A stretch of DNA of 56,141 bases, taken from the NCBI RefSeq assembly GCF_022376445.1, contig NW_025955219.1, positions 1 through 56,141 on the forward strand. Reading direction: 5' to 3'. The translations under genes were made by a program, and so were the position numbers. Below, one piece after another: positions 1 to 12,657 of this stretch. The stretch comes from Fomitopsis serialis. Lineage: Eukaryota; Basidiomycota; Agaricomycetes; Polyporales; Fomitopsidaceae. Under the pieces are notes generated by a model. That model worked only from the letters and a program-made list of their open reading frames with translations. It was not told the origin of the DNA and did not search any database. Numbering within the stretch: position 1 is the stretch's first letter; each line of letters opens with the position of its first letter.

Positions 1-3000
1 CGCTCATGACACCCGTCCACACATGAAACGCGTCTCCGCGACACGGAGGCTCCGTCGAACAGCGGGAATGGGTCTTCGGACGCAATTGACGACCAGGCAA
101 TAGAGCCGAAGACTAGAGAGGAGGAGGTGGTGGTAATTCTACATGAGGTGCGCCCAGTTCGCATTCTGTAGACGAGTGACTAAAGCACCGCGGCTTGCAG
201 GTCACGTCGAACGATTCTCTTCCTGGTGTGCCCTCAAATACGGCGTATCGCTTCCCGACCTTCGTCGGTGGAATCAACTCTGGCCATCAGATCCAGTACA
301 TCTACGCAAAGTGCTCTACATCCCCTAGACAAAGCACGACACGTGAAACACTTCCACACTACACTAATAGAGGTAGACGGTGGTGCTGATGCTCCCAGCC
401 CAGCCTCTTTACTGGCTGAGAACATCGTGGGGACAGCGAATCATAATGTCGTTGACCAGGATGATCACGGGAGCCGCCCTTAACCGTCGTCCGCATCCCG
501 GTGTCGCAGATGTCATTCTTCCCTCCCCGTCTACTCCGCTGTCTTCGAGAAGTATCTCAGAAGTAGCGGAGGCTCCGACGATCTCACAATACTCTGGCTC
601 CCAGCCGCAGCGACCGACGCTTCCTCCTTTCGTGGACTCTCCGACCGGTAGTACAGCTTTCCTTCGCCATCCAGCGCACCTCACACATCTCTTGGTTTTT
701 CCTTCGGCGGCCGGCCTCAGGGCCGAAGTCTCGGTGCCCTATTTGCTACGGCAAGGAGTACTCTCACCGAACGATTATCTCTCGACTCAAGCGGGACGAC
801 GTCAACGCAGAGCGACGACCACGATTGGGGACACGAGTTGGAGGATGTCAGGGTGGCATCCCTTGGAGAAGGTCGTCCGCATGAGGACGATCTACATGGC
901 CGGTACGAGACGTTTACGCGCGACCGGGGTCGCCGCATTCTCTTGGACTCCGTTGCCAAGCACGAAGCGCTTGAGCTGGACCCCTTGCTTACTCGCGCAT
1001 CCGTTTCGGGAGCCCTGGGGCGTAGTTCAGAGGACCTCAAGATGCGTCCCTCTGCACTGGTCGGTGCCGCTGGAGCGCATGACAAAGCCACTCGATACGA
1101 CATTCCTGACCATATCTTGGCATCGCCCTCCGTGCGGACAGCACAACCAGAGCCGTCTCCCGTCATGCAGCTCCCGCCTATACGGTGGAAAAGCCGGCCA
1201 TCAGGAGGATAAGCCTGGCGAGACTGACCGAGACGACTTCCTTTTGTCTCGGAACGAATCCGTGATAGACTCCGTTCGCCGGCGACAAACTCTATTCATA
1301 CGTCGCTTCAGGAACGAGTCATACACCCACGGAGCCCGCCTTCTCTTCCCTCTGACATGCACCTCGTCTCTGTGCTGGCAACACGTACGATGGGGGCGCA
1401 CTCGACGTTGTAGATGCGGCAGGCGCGGTGAGGTATGACCGTCGTTCACGAACGTCTCCCGCGATAGACCATTCCAGGCTGTGGAACGTTGCCACAGGGT
1501 TCCAGGAGAAGGCTATGCAGATCGTGACAGAATTCCTCGCTGTGTAGCGCCCTCGCGACCCAGGTCTGCGAGATGGCTTATCCACGAGAGCAGCGGACTA
1601 ATCTCTGCACTTGACTCTTCTCGAAGGTGTCTGTCCCTGTCCTTACTGGTGCTTCAAATAGAGATTCTCCTCTTCTCTTCTCCGCCGAGTGCATAAGGCG
1701 AGGGTTTACTCGCAATCCATCGACTGTTTCCTGACAGCCATGACGAGCCACATTCTCCCCGGAGCTTAGTCCTTCCCTTGGCCTACATTACCTCACAGAA
1801 CATGCAGTACCCTCGATGAGTCGCTTAATGGGGTCTGCGAAAGGGTGAGAAGAGGATTCGAGCGCCTTGGGCCCGAGTCTTTGGCTGAATTCAAGGGTTG
1901 CTACAGCACCTTAGGTGAGACCCTATGTTTTTGTGATTGGGCAGCGTTTGTCCGCTCTGGTGACGCATCTTGGAAATTCAAACGAAGGTCTTCGGGGAGT
2001 TCAGTCACGTTCTGTAGACTATCGGAAAGGTGTGTAGAACGACCGCCTGAGCTTAACAAGGTTGGGATCATATGCTGTTTCCCCTGTAGGCTAGGCTGTG
2101 CATACCTCAGACACTTACACAATCGACCGCCAGACCTCTTGCGCAAGGATCCTGCACGTGCAACATACAAGTGACCCCGTCAATCATACCACGCAGCACA
2201 TTCGTGCCTACAATAGCTTTGCTACCTCCTTCATGCGTCATATTCAAGTTCTCGCACGCAGTAAGTCTAAGTCCTTGCCTTGGATGATGCAGACCAGACC
2301 ATCTAACCGCTCGTTCTGGGTCCTGCACCTTTTAGGTTTCTACTGACAGCGCCTCTGTTACTTCCGGGTTATGCTTACACATAACTTTGTATTATGCTTG
2401 AGCATTGTGCTCTCGCTGCCTGATATCCAGCTGATGAACCACTCGGCAAGCGATCTCCTTTTAGGCGGTACCGCGCGATGCAGAGAAGCTAGCGAACGTC
2501 CCTACACTGCAATGATGATGGCCTGAGATGAGCATAAGCAGAGGCCTGGTGACTTGGCAGTGCGTGACCTTGTCATCCTCTGTAAGCTGACATGTGAGTG
2601 GTTTTTGCTCGTATCAGTGGCTTTGGATAACCCTTGAGGTCCTGATATGGTTTGCCAGAAGGACTCATCTCTTGTCAAAGCTCGGTGTTCTAGATTTCGA
2701 TATTGCACCATACAACCTGCTCCGTCTTGCTATGTTTATCCTTTCTTTCTTCACATATTCTCCGACTTCCGCGCAGTCGGCCGACCCTGCAACGGCAAGG
2801 TATGTTCGTCAATTGTCGTCCTGGTAAGCAACAAATTGAATAGCTTCTTTGTACGCGGTTCCGTGATGTTCTGATCGTTCAGCCTTTGCGAGGAACGGGG
2901 GTGGTCTAGACTGGTCGTATTCCTGGCCAATCCACGATGATCATTACATGCTATCTCGTTAGCGCTATTCTAGCTGCGTTCTGGAACACAGCGCTGATGT

Positions 3001-4380
3001 TCATGTCCGGAGAATCTCCACATCGCAGCGCGTAAGCCATTGCACAGTTGAGCACCCTACACTGACCGCACGAAACGAGCGACAGCGGAATGTGCATCCC
3101 CTAGGGAGCAGGAGAGACCTAGTGCAATGGTGAGTGAGATATATCAGCGCGGCAGAGCTTGGGAAATGACGGTCGACAATTATATCAATTCAGCTGCTCT
3201 TGTACACTCGTGCATCAAACGGTATAGTGGTAATCACGTTCGCCGACGTGCTTACGATTCGTGCTGACCCGGACACAGTAGCGACGCGATGGCATATGCG
3301 TTGCTTGAGCCGGACAATCGACGTACCATTGCTTAGCAGGCTCCTTCAAAGGATACCGCTTTGCCCTTGCCCCCGGCTCCATTGCGGCTTGCGTTCACTT
3401 GTCACGATGGGGGACGTAGGCTCTCCGGCCTGGTTGCGGCGTTTCGGAGATCTCTTGAAGCGCGCGACTAATAGACCTAACTTCCTTTTCTCCTACAGAA
3501 TACACATATATCGTTAAGGCAGTTCAGTTATCAGGTCTTTCCACACATTTCAACCGTGACGCGTGCGCAGCCACGACTAGGACAGTTCAGATAATTTGAT
3601 CTCTTTAGCTTTTAGCCTTCACACATCACGCATCCGCTGATGGATGTGACCTGCTCATGGCTGAGCATGTCTTCCTCAAAGCGGACACGTCAGTCGCAAC
3701 ATAATCACCAAACATACCTACGGACGGTCCAACATTGCCCCCTCAATTTTACCGTGCGAGAGGGTCGAATTCCATATCTTTGACGCACTCCTGGCCCCGT
3801 TTTGAGGTGCGTCTGGCCTGAGAGCCCATCTTCGATGGCAAACAGAGTTCGTACCCACGTCCACAGCTTCAGTCGCTCGTGTGGAGCGAACAGTCGACTG
3901 GCAGCACCGTATGGCCTGTCCTTGGACGATCACAGACGCAAGAACTGAGTTTCGCTAGGCCCTGTCACCCGGATGTATATCTCACGTAAGCACTTCTCAT
4001 ATGCTAACCGTTTTCTAGTCGCTAAAGCCTTTCCTTTCCAGTTCATATGAGATGATCCGGATCTCACCCCACTGAATTAGGCTCCTTCTCGTAAATACTT
4101 CCGTGCCGTTCCGGAGCGCTGATGTGGCTCGGGCTACACGGCCTCAAATCCACCGGTACGAAATGTGTGGGCGAACCTGAAGGTCGTCCCGGCGTGGATC
4201 AGTGCGTAGCCGGTAGTTTATCTGTGCGCGTCGTGCCGTTCAAAGAGGATGTCGCGCCTGCAGGCAGATCTGCAGAAATCCTGCAGGATGGGCACGTGAG
4301 CGGATGTGACATAATCGTCCCCAAATGGAGTGTGTCTCACTTGCATCAGCGGCGCAAATTGGGGTAAAATTAATCACACC
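1..4380. other. No recognisable gene
   Basis: Only short open frames on both strands, overlapping each other. The longest, plus 380-1438, is 352 codons but is covered by opposing frames, is rich in Arg/Ser/Pro, and shows no domain or convincing splice structure that I recognise. This may be decayed repeat DNA; no terminal repeats or reverse-transcriptase/transposase motifs were seen. Around 4255-4303 there are two CCTGCAGG-type palindromes of the same kind as those near 4.8 kb. Confidence 0.5.
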
Positions 4381-4447
4381 CATGAGGAATTGAACTAGCA
4401 ACCCTCACATCCACGCCAGCCACTCTGACCACTCCGCCATTTTGGCT
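4381..4447 (-). repeat. tRNA-like Pol III promoter remnant (possible SINE head or tRNA pseudogene)
   Basis: Read on the minus strand, 4439-4429 is TGGCGGAGTGG, a full match to the tRNA A-box consensus TGGCnnAGTGG. After 32 nt, 4396-4386 is AGTTCAATTCC, 9 of 11 matches to the B-box GGTTCGAnTCC. The spacing fits a Ser/Leu-type tRNA or a tRNA-derived SINE. The T-stem and acceptor stem do not pair, so it is not a functional tRNA. The downstream minus-strand sequence (to about 4250) would be the SINE body. No poly-A tail or second copy was found in this window. Confidence 0.4.
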
Positions 4448-4810
4448 TGATTGCCCAGTCAAAATACTTGTCTATGATAGTCAACGACTTCCCTGGACAT
4501 GGCTTACTGCGACAATATATCAATATGCACAGCGAAGTCGGGATCAAATCGAGTTTTGTCAGATATGAAAATGGTGTCAGTGCCCAGAAGTTCTTTAGAG
4601 ATGGTTGAGAGACCGCGAGGACGCTCACAGCCCGCGGTCCCCAAGAGCACCTCGGACTTACAGCTCGCAAGGAGGTAGTCACCTGATATTACCGAATAAG
4701 GCAGGCGTACCGCACCTACGGTTCCATCAATGAGTTTCAGACGTGAGCACAGGTGAGCCTGCAGGCAGAACACCGTCTTCGAAATGCAGTTATTCTGATG
4801 AAGGATCACA

Positions 4811-4867
4811 GGCATCCTGCAGGTGTGACTACTGTCAAAGTGATGGATATCCCACCCGCAGGATGCC
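4811..4867. repeat. 17-bp imperfect inverted repeat with CCTGCAGG-type core
   Basis: Arms 4811-4827 and 4851-4867 pair over 15 of 17 positions (GGCATCCTGC against GCAGGATGCC at the outer ends), with a 23-nt spacer. Related CCTGCAGG palindromes lie at 4255-4303, at 4757 and near 39.62 kb, so this may be part of a dispersed, decayed element. No function is assigned. Confidence 0.6.
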
Positions 4868-6757
4868 TGCGGGAGGATTTCTGGCAGTGTAGCCGGCACA
4901 TCGCCGATACGTCGCTGTCAAGTTGCTGCGTTAGAGTTCGGCGAAGGCACATTCTTCGAACCATCGATGTTACCCCTTATACGGTCATCACGGGCCCGCG
5001 AAGGAGCTGCGCGGTGCGTAGGCTTGGCTAGACTTATCATAGGCGGTACTCACGCATCGGCCTGTACTGTATGTAAGTAGCCTGGGGTTCGCGTGTCGTC
5101 ACTACTAACAGAGACATTCGACCCAGGACAACCGCCGGTGTTGCTATCAGGACAGTTGTTTACGTCCTTTTCATTTGTATAGCGGCTGACTTCCATGCAT
5201 GTCATCGACAGATTACACTATTGTTGCGGCGCTCGCATTGTAGTCTGTCAGCGACGGTCGTGAATAGCGATCGCGTCGTTAATGTGTCAACATACCCCGC
5301 GCGCGCCCGACTAGACTCCAGTCTAGCATTGTATGATTGCACGCAGTTGCAGAGCGCCGTCATGGTAAGTTTTGTTGAGCGTCCCATGATGGAAGCAGTC
5401 ACTAATGCATGCCTAACGGTCATCACTGTAACGCTCAGATATTACCGGCTTGAGCTGGCTCCCAGGTCCATTGTGACCTCGCCCAGATCCGCCGAAGATG
5501 CTTCCGCAGGAGACATGTAGAGCCTAACTTCACACGTTCGCGAGCTCGATGATCTCTTTCTTCAGCCTGCAACTATGATCAGGAGTCTAGACTGTAACTC
5601 GTCAGTAGCGCTGCGGTCGTAGGCATAGCCCGACATCGGCTGTATGGTAAATCCTTTCAGGAGACCCGGCACTGATAGGCTTCCCGAGAAAGAGCCGGCG
5701 CGCCCATCACAGAAGGAAGCTAGTACTTAAGCCTAAGATCGCTCCTTCCTGATCTGATGTCAAGGGAGGAGTTGGCCTCACGAAGGATGCTCCCCCTGAC
5801 AGCCCCTGGCACTTCTCTCAGGCCACCGGTCTGCGTGCGAGCCAGTAAGGTACCAACGAGACCGGGTGAATTGACTCTATTGTGCGCAATTGTCGTGCTG
5901 AGTAAGTAGTTGTGGTGTGAAACTCCACGGGCTGCCCGGTCTAAGTATGCGCTTGCCAGTCCGCATGACTTCCGAGTCAAACATCCAATTATCCAAGTAC
6001 TGTATTGAATCGCCACCGCACCAGCGGCGCTGGAAGCACACATGTGATGCAATAGTCACGGTAATGTTTGTTCCACCCTCAGAACATGTTGGTGACGTCA
6101 ATACTCATATTCGTCCTCGACGAGGACAGCATGTGTTCCGGTCGCCGCCCACTCATTCGTGTAGGTCACACACGTTCCTTACATAGAATTTGTATCCGGT
6201 CTGTCTCGCAGCTGGGCGATACTAGATAACCGGCCGGGCCGCCTCTGAAGATCTGAAAGACTTCCAGAGCTAGCGGCATGCGCGCGTCGAACCACCTGGA
6301 TGGGTCTGTGAAATTATGAAGCTCGACTATAATTAAACTTCTGCTTCACGATGGTCCGTCGAAGTGATGGTAGGTATAGATCCTTGGCCATATGACGCCT
6401 GAAGAATCACAACACAATGTCACCTGTGGCCTGTTTGGCTCAGAGCCGACTTCGCAAGATGCATCCTTTACGTACTGTACTTCCCTCGTACGGCCACGAC
6501 TTCGCCCGTGTGCGACTTCGCAGACGCGACGGACTGAGAAAAGAACCGGAAAGGCTTCGAGATTTGGCGTCAATCAACTTGCAACCAACAATGCGAGCGC
6601 CGCGTGTAGTCGTACATAGAAAGTGTAGAGGGTCCACGGGACCGGGAAAGCAGTAACAATGCGTACGAGACAGCGTATAGCGAGCAAATGGACGAAAGCA
6701 ATGTAGGAAACGATTCTAATACAATGACAGGGGCTAGTGCGGTGCGTATTGGAGACG
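4868..6757. other. No recognisable gene
   Basis: Short overlapping frames only (none above 110 codons), with no domain, RNA gene or repeat structure recognised. It lies downstream of the minus-strand WOPR paralog 1 and may hold its 3' untranslated region at the right-hand end. Confidence 0.5.
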
Positions 6758-7772
6758 TTAAGGGGCGTGACGGAAGGAGTTAAGGGCTTCAGCATCAACA
6801 GGGCTGCGAGCGGGCTGTGGTAGAGCTTGCAAATACTCCAATGGCGCGAGACGCCTGGCCGACTCCGGGTGATGTTCGACTGCACGACTCATGGACGGCA
6901 GACGGCTCATCGGACTACTCGTTGATGTAGACGGAGAGGAAAGCGTACTGGATGAGATGCTGAGAGAAGGGGAGGGTTGGCTTGGGAGTTCGCCTCGGCG
7001 GTCCACTGTCGAACGTAGCCTCTCCCCAGTGCTGCCAGCTCGCGCGGAGCTCCGTGACGACCTTCGAGTATTACTAGTTCGTGCGCACACGTATCGTCCT
7101 TCCGGGACGCCGATGCCCTGAGGCTGGGTATGTCGTCTACCGTCTTGAGCTGATCGACGGTGTCTTGCGTATAGTAGGCATCTCATCTGGAATTAGGTCG
7201 GTAGTCTCATTCGAATATGGGACCACATACTGAGATGCCACTTCCGAGTCTGCCCATCCGGCTCATGAACGATGACGGAGTACGTTTGCTTAATGAGCTG
7301 CGAGGATCTGCGAGAAGACACCAGGTCAGCGAGGTCTGACATGAGACCGGCGAGACTAAAACCTGGTGGCTCACCCCATGAGGTTGTTCCGCAGATGTAC
7401 GGAGGATCGACTATTGCTCTCCTTCTCGTAGTATAAGAGGAAGTCCTACGACGAACCGAGGACGAGTTAGACATGTGTGTGGCAGGTTTCATGTGGTGCC
7501 CGATCTATGGCACTCACGTCACGGGCACGCGACGGCCCCCAGCTACGGCCCTCTGTGAAGCGCTGTATCTCCTGCCCTGTACACTCAAGGGGGTTGCTAC
7601 TCCGCTCTTCCCAGACGTAGATGCAGCCCGTGGTGAGCGAGAGGCGATCCTCGTCGTCCAGTCGACGGTGGACCATGGGCAGCCGGCCCGTAGCCACGCC
7701 ATGGAGGATGATTTCGGCATCGCGCACGGACCTGATGCGGAGGTTGGTGCAGGTGGGGTGCTGCGTCGGCAT
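6758..7772 (-). CDS. WOPR (Gti1/Pac2) family regulator, paralog 1, with a one-base frameshift
   Basis: Predicted fungal WOPR transcription factor, a family of nuclear DNA-binding regulators of morphology and development (Wor1, Gti1, Pac2, Ryp1). Exons on the minus strand: 7772-7518, 7445-7375, 7307-7231 and 7181 onward; introns of 72, 67 and 49 nt. The start is the ATG at 7772, matching paralog 2's second methionine (MPT). The first half-domain includes RLPMVHRRLDDEDRL, IYVWEER, RFTEGRSWGPSRARD and DFLLYYE; the second includes LIKQTYSV, RKWHLNAYYTQ and QLKTVDDIP. Right after this the frame breaks: the conserved continuation GVPEGRY is in the next frame, as if one G were missing from the run at 7116-7118. 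Unrepaired, translation ends at 6907. In the alternative frame the Ser-rich tail runs to 6758. This is either a recent pseudogene or a sequence error. Confidence 0.85.
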
Positions 7773-10700
7773 AGCGGCGAAGGGGGGAATCGGGAATGGC
7801 GAGAGGCGGGGTGGGGAAGGCTCTAATAGTGCAGAGGCGAGCCTTAACAGATCGCGACATGGCTCCAAGGCAATTACCTATAGCGCGACACACATGATTA
7901 AGTTCACCGCAGAACCTGACTAACCCTGGAAGAGCAGCCGTATTGCGAGGCCGACGTCAAACTGGGTAAAGCAGCGCGGTATGGGTCCCGGCTCCTGATC
8001 ACTGCCAGGGCCAGCGCCCAGCTGATAACCAGCGAGCACACGCGCCGACATCCACTGCCAAATCTCCGATGCCCCTTCCCACGCGTGCTCGATTCCTTGG
8101 CTAATTCTTGGCCATTGCTAACCTAAATTTCCCCGCCCCCGTTTCGCAGGCGCCCATTAACTCAGGCGCCCAAGTTATCTCGTCGGGGCTTGAATACATC
8201 CCTCGCCGCGGCCGGCGGGTGGCAAGTCGAATCCGAGTGAGGCCAGCCTACGGCGTAATGAGAACGCTCTCATACGCTGGCATCAGTACGACGCAGCTCT
8301 CACTGAACAACGTAGCCACCCCGCTGATCATCGTCGGTCTTCAGGGCAGCGTACGTCCGAACATGTGCAGTTGACTGTCCAGAAAATGTCACACGGTGAG
8401 CTGCAGCTCTTGCGGGATACGTCTCGAATGATCATTCAAACTGAATCATGAGCTGTTCTGCAGTCTAGACTCATACGGGCACTCCCCGTCTATCCAATGG
8501 GCCAACCGCGCGTCAAGATCAGGAAAATTGCCTCCATCGGTGTACGAGGATCAGACCTTGGCCTGTCCGCGCGTCTCCGACATACTCCGCTATATACACT
8601 ACCCAGACCTCGTGTGTCTGCTCGTCATTCCATTCAGGTGCTGTATGAACTCAATGCATCGAGGCTTCCTTCCAGTCACATTGAATCGCCACGACATAGA
8701 TCGCACAGGCCACGCAATGTCATGTAAGTACTTACGCACTATCGTCGCGCTCGCAAAGTGACATGAGCATTGATGTAGACGTAGCGGGCTATCCTCGAGG
8801 ACTCAACTCGAGCCGATCGGCCGGGGCGGCGTCTTCTACTCCGAGTAAGACGGAGGCACAGATGTGCTCGTCATGTTAATGACTGGAGCCATCAAACCTT
8901 TGCAGACAGCTAAGGGTAGCTGGGCACCACAACCGTAGCTACGGCTCTTATGGTCTGCAACGGAGACTAAGCCGCAGCGTGTCTAGGTCCGCCCTGTCTC
9001 GTTGTGTATTGTCTTGCTGACCTTTCTGGCTGGTCAGAAGGAAGACACCGCTGCCCGTACATACGGTCATATGTGGTGACGGCGTGGTCGGGGCCGGGGG
9101 TCCTACTACCGAGGCTGAAAACGTCATATCTCGCGAACTATCTTTCGTGGTTTGCCTTTCCATCCAGGTATTCGCCAACCACGCAACTGGTCGTTGTCCT
9201 TTGACATACAAGCCATTTTTTTCACCATTCCAGCAACGTGAGCAAAGCATCCCAGACAATGAGCCGCTTACATGACAGCTCAGCACAGACCCCGTATCTA
9301 CGGATGGCATCATTCGAAAGACAAGTTTCACCATACGGACGAAATCAGTATAGTAACATTCCAGGTAGGTCGTCAATGCACTGTGGTATCAAATTCTGTC
9401 GCTATTCGCGTTACATTCGGCGGCGAATGGCAATCGCATGGCGGACAATTCAATGTCCGCTACATGCCAGATTGTCGCCTGCTCCTCCTGACAAGGTTAT
9501 CCTCGATGCCTCTATATTCAATCCCCAGTGATCGATAGGTGGCTCCGATGGGGACAGATTTACGCAACCTTGTGTCTGCCTGCGGGAACAAACTACGTCC
9601 CGACTTTGGCCCGGGTCTTTGGACATGATGGCAGGCAGATCAGCAAAATGAGCCTGGCGTGTTGGCATATGACGCGAACCTGCGACCTTAGGTACGGAGG
9701 AAGTGTCATGCTGACCCGTGTAGCTGTCGCGGGAGACGCTTCCTGTCCAGCACAGAAATCGCATTTCCCCCTCCGTTGCGGACGCCTTCATATCTTAATC
9801 CTATCTGTCCCCTACGATTGGCCAAGCCCTGATTTTCTCATGGCTCGATGCCATCCTCTACGAACGGTGCAGCCATTACCACAGCAGGAGGATTTCTCAG
9901 ACGCTACTTTGGGCCGATCGGCCGTTGGGCTAAAAGATATCGGGCGCTGTTGGACACTGCACGGCTATGGTGAGCGCTCTCTCCAGATATCGCAGTCCGC
10001 TTCCCCATCCCGTGTCGCGCCCGGACAGATTCGCTCTCGTTGTTGCTCATGAAGCTCTGCAGAATCCCGGCCGCAATCAGTCCAGGGCTTCTGGCGATAT
10101 CATGTGCGCTGGGACTGCCAGACAAGGCCACACGGAACAGCCATATGCCCACCATGAGCACTGCAGGCCGAGGGTCGTGTCGTATCGTTCTCCTGAAGAT
10201 GGTAATGAGGACGGCTGTGGCGTCGGAAATGAAAGAGTATCCCTGTTCCGCCTTCCCGAACCCTTCTCGGCGGTGGGACACAGTCCCGCGGAACCTAACT
10301 CAACTTTAGGCAGATGCAAATTTTGTCCGTCAATTTCCGTCTCCAAACGGCGCCCGAGAACTGCAGATCTCGCACCAGACTGTGCCCTTTGTTTATTGAA
10401 AAATGTGCAAGTCAATCTGATGGTATCAGCGATGCAAACAAGGTTCAGGGTACGTAGCATGATGCCGCAGGTTCGCTTAGGTCCCCATTTAGCCATTGAA
10501 TGCGTCAGCAGGCCGCCGATACGAGACGTCCTTGTTTAATGCCTTTCAGTCACTGCCGTTGTCGAATTTCAAAGCCGGCTGGACACCAGGCCGATATTTG
10601 GACGCTTCGCGATCGCCGGCAACCAATTGTTCGGGGTCATGCTGCACTCTCGCAGCAGGAGTCGTTACGTCTTGAGGCCTGTCCATCATCGAATGTCTAG

Positions 10701-11453
10701 TCCTTTGGTGGCCAAAATTCCGGAGCCATGTCGTGCCTGACATCGAAGCCCCGTCGTTGTTGGAAGCCTCAGCCTGAGGATCGATCAACAGAAGTCTAAT
10801 GGCACGTGTCGGACTCACGAGTACCGTAAGCACATGTATGGGAAGGTTTCCACATTGAGTCCGCCACATTTGATGAATAGCAACTCGACATGTACGGCAG
10901 CGCGTCGCACGAAGCGGGACAGGCTCGCTGCGGGCCCATTTGCAAAGACGTCCCACCTCCTGCCGCCGTGAGCATTCAACTCTGATATCACAACCGCGAA
11001 GAATGTACATTCGGCTGAGAAGCCTTCGCTTGTGCGTCGAATGCACTTTGAGCGGTCGGACGGTGCCATGTTCTGGGACACAGAGCCCGTGGGGATGGTA
11101 CCTTCTGCCGAACGAGCACAGAACACAGTGCAATCACCTATAAGCAGATGCGCACGTCAAGGCAATATGGACGTGAGAGTCCACGGGCCAGCGACCCGAC
11201 GTCCTACGCACTCGCGCTCCGCACCCGGGTGCAGTCTAACTGGCTCTTTTCCATCCCGCGAATGCATCCGCACTCGCACATAACACATGTAGTCAAGGTT
11301 TCGGGTCTTGACTCACGAGGGCTGCTGGGACGACACAACAATGAGGGACAGCCGCGTGCGCAAGCGGACGACATGGTATCACTGGTGACTGTACATACAG
11401 CGCACCTAATAGATCGGCAGAGCAAGTTCACACCTATAGCTCGTTTACGACTA
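7773..11453. other. No recognisable gene
   Basis: The first few hundred bases are presumably the promoter of the minus-strand WOPR paralog 1. The rest holds overlapping open frames up to 195 codons (for example minus 10546-11133 and plus 9967-10539) that are mutually antisense and show no domain I recognise. Decayed mobile DNA is possible, but I saw no terminal repeats or catalytic motifs. Confidence 0.5.
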
Positions 11454-12290
11454 TCAGAAGCCCTTGTTGTGCCCTCCCTTCTCGTAGAAAGCCTCCACTC
11501 TCTTCACAATTGAGTCGAGCGCAGCCAGCCACTTATTGAGCTCTTCGTTCAATCGCTCGGTCGGAACCGCAGGGCCTCCCGCAGGATCCGAGGCCAATTT
11601 GGTGTAGAAGTCTGCACGATAGGGGCACGCCTTCATTGCAACCTGTGGCAGATCATTCCATCAGCCATGACAACGACGTAATAATTGGCAGCGAGTGACG
11701 CACGGCGAAAATGCCCTTGACCATGAAGTTGTGGAACTTCTTCAGGGTCCCGTCGTACGCCTTGGTGAAAGCGACCGACAGTTCCTCGGACGAGTTTGCC
11801 TGCGCGTTCTGCAGTGCCTTGCATGTGAAGCTAAGACCACGCAGCAACCACATCAGACCCTCCGTGGCCGTGCGCTTCTTCTCGCCCTTCTCATTCTCCA
11901 CTAGGAGCTCCAGGGTCGTAGACAGCGTAGGGTTTGCGTCGTACCGAGCGCGAACTTTCTAAGCGACGTAATATGTCCACGTCAAATTGCAGGTCTCCAT
12001 GCGGATCATATGTCACTTACGGCGATGTTACCCTTGAGGTCACTCTGCACAGTGGTGAAAGCAGCCGATCCCAAGAGATCTGCGGAGTTTGAGCTGATCG
12101 TCATATCTGCTGGAAACAGCGCGAGCATACCAAATAGTCCGACCACGCCCTCCGCGGCCTGCAGGAATTGAACAGTATCGACGCCAGCGTCGGTCACAGA
12201 AACATCTGCAAATGACTGAGGCCGAGGTGAGACCTTGGAAGAACTTCTCAGCTATCAGCCAACCTTGATGCTCTCCAAATACGGTGCCAT
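11454..12290 (-). CDS. Glycolipid transfer protein (GLTP)
   Basis: Cytosolic GLTP-fold protein that moves glycosphingolipids between membranes. Five exons on the minus strand: 12290-12264, 12215-12131, 12079-12021, 11958-11704 and 11642-11454, giving 204 residues, the usual family length (about 200-210). All joins keep frame. It starts MAPYLESIK|SFADVSV. Visible family features are FLQAAEG, DLLGSAAF, the glycolipid head-group site D..xN..K (SDLKGNIAK, formed across an exon join), the Trp of the ligand pocket (LMWLLRGLSF), the His in KKFHNFM, and the C-terminal MKACPYR..FY and VEAFYEKGG. Introns are 48-62 nt. The gene diverges from the methionine sulfoxide reductase gene, with 367 bp between start codons. 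No break or odd base use was seen. It is a housekeeping gene and identification is strong. Confidence 0.95.
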
Positions 12291-12657
12291 AACGTCTGTA
12301 GTCCCTGAAAGTACTCGAGTGAAAGAAAGCTAGTTGCGTGGCAGGAGGCAGGGCACCGTACGCTTGCGGTACTCGCGTGCAGGCTGTGGCGGGCGGTCCA
12401 CAGCCACCCGTGATCAGATTGATCTAGCGGCTCATTATCTTATCTAACGTAATTCACCGCACAAATATTGCCATCCCTCACACAGACTGTCAGTGGGTGA
12501 GCACGGAGACAAGTTGTGACAACCTTGCGTGGTTGACGCTATTTGCAGATCATCTGCTCTATCATTCGTACCGCCATCCACGACTACGTGAGTTCTCAGG
12601 CTAACGGCGGATCTCTCGTGTGTGCCGCTGATCAGTTCATCTCAGTAACTTGGCCTC
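12291..12657. promoter_or_regulatory. Divergent promoter between GLTP and fRMsr genes
   Basis: This 367-bp interval separates the two start codons. It contains a perfect 8-bp dyad, GGCTGTGG (12382-12389) and CCACAGCC (12398-12405) with an 8-nt spacer, and two overlapping GATA-factor motifs read on the minus strand (TTATCT at 12435-12440 and 12440-12445). Either could act on both genes. Assignment to a factor is inference. Confidence 0.55.

Noticed and set aside
380..1438. 352-codon plus-strand open frame
   Set aside because: No domain, Arg/Ser/Pro-rich translation, opposing long frames over the same bases, and no supporting splice or homolog signal.
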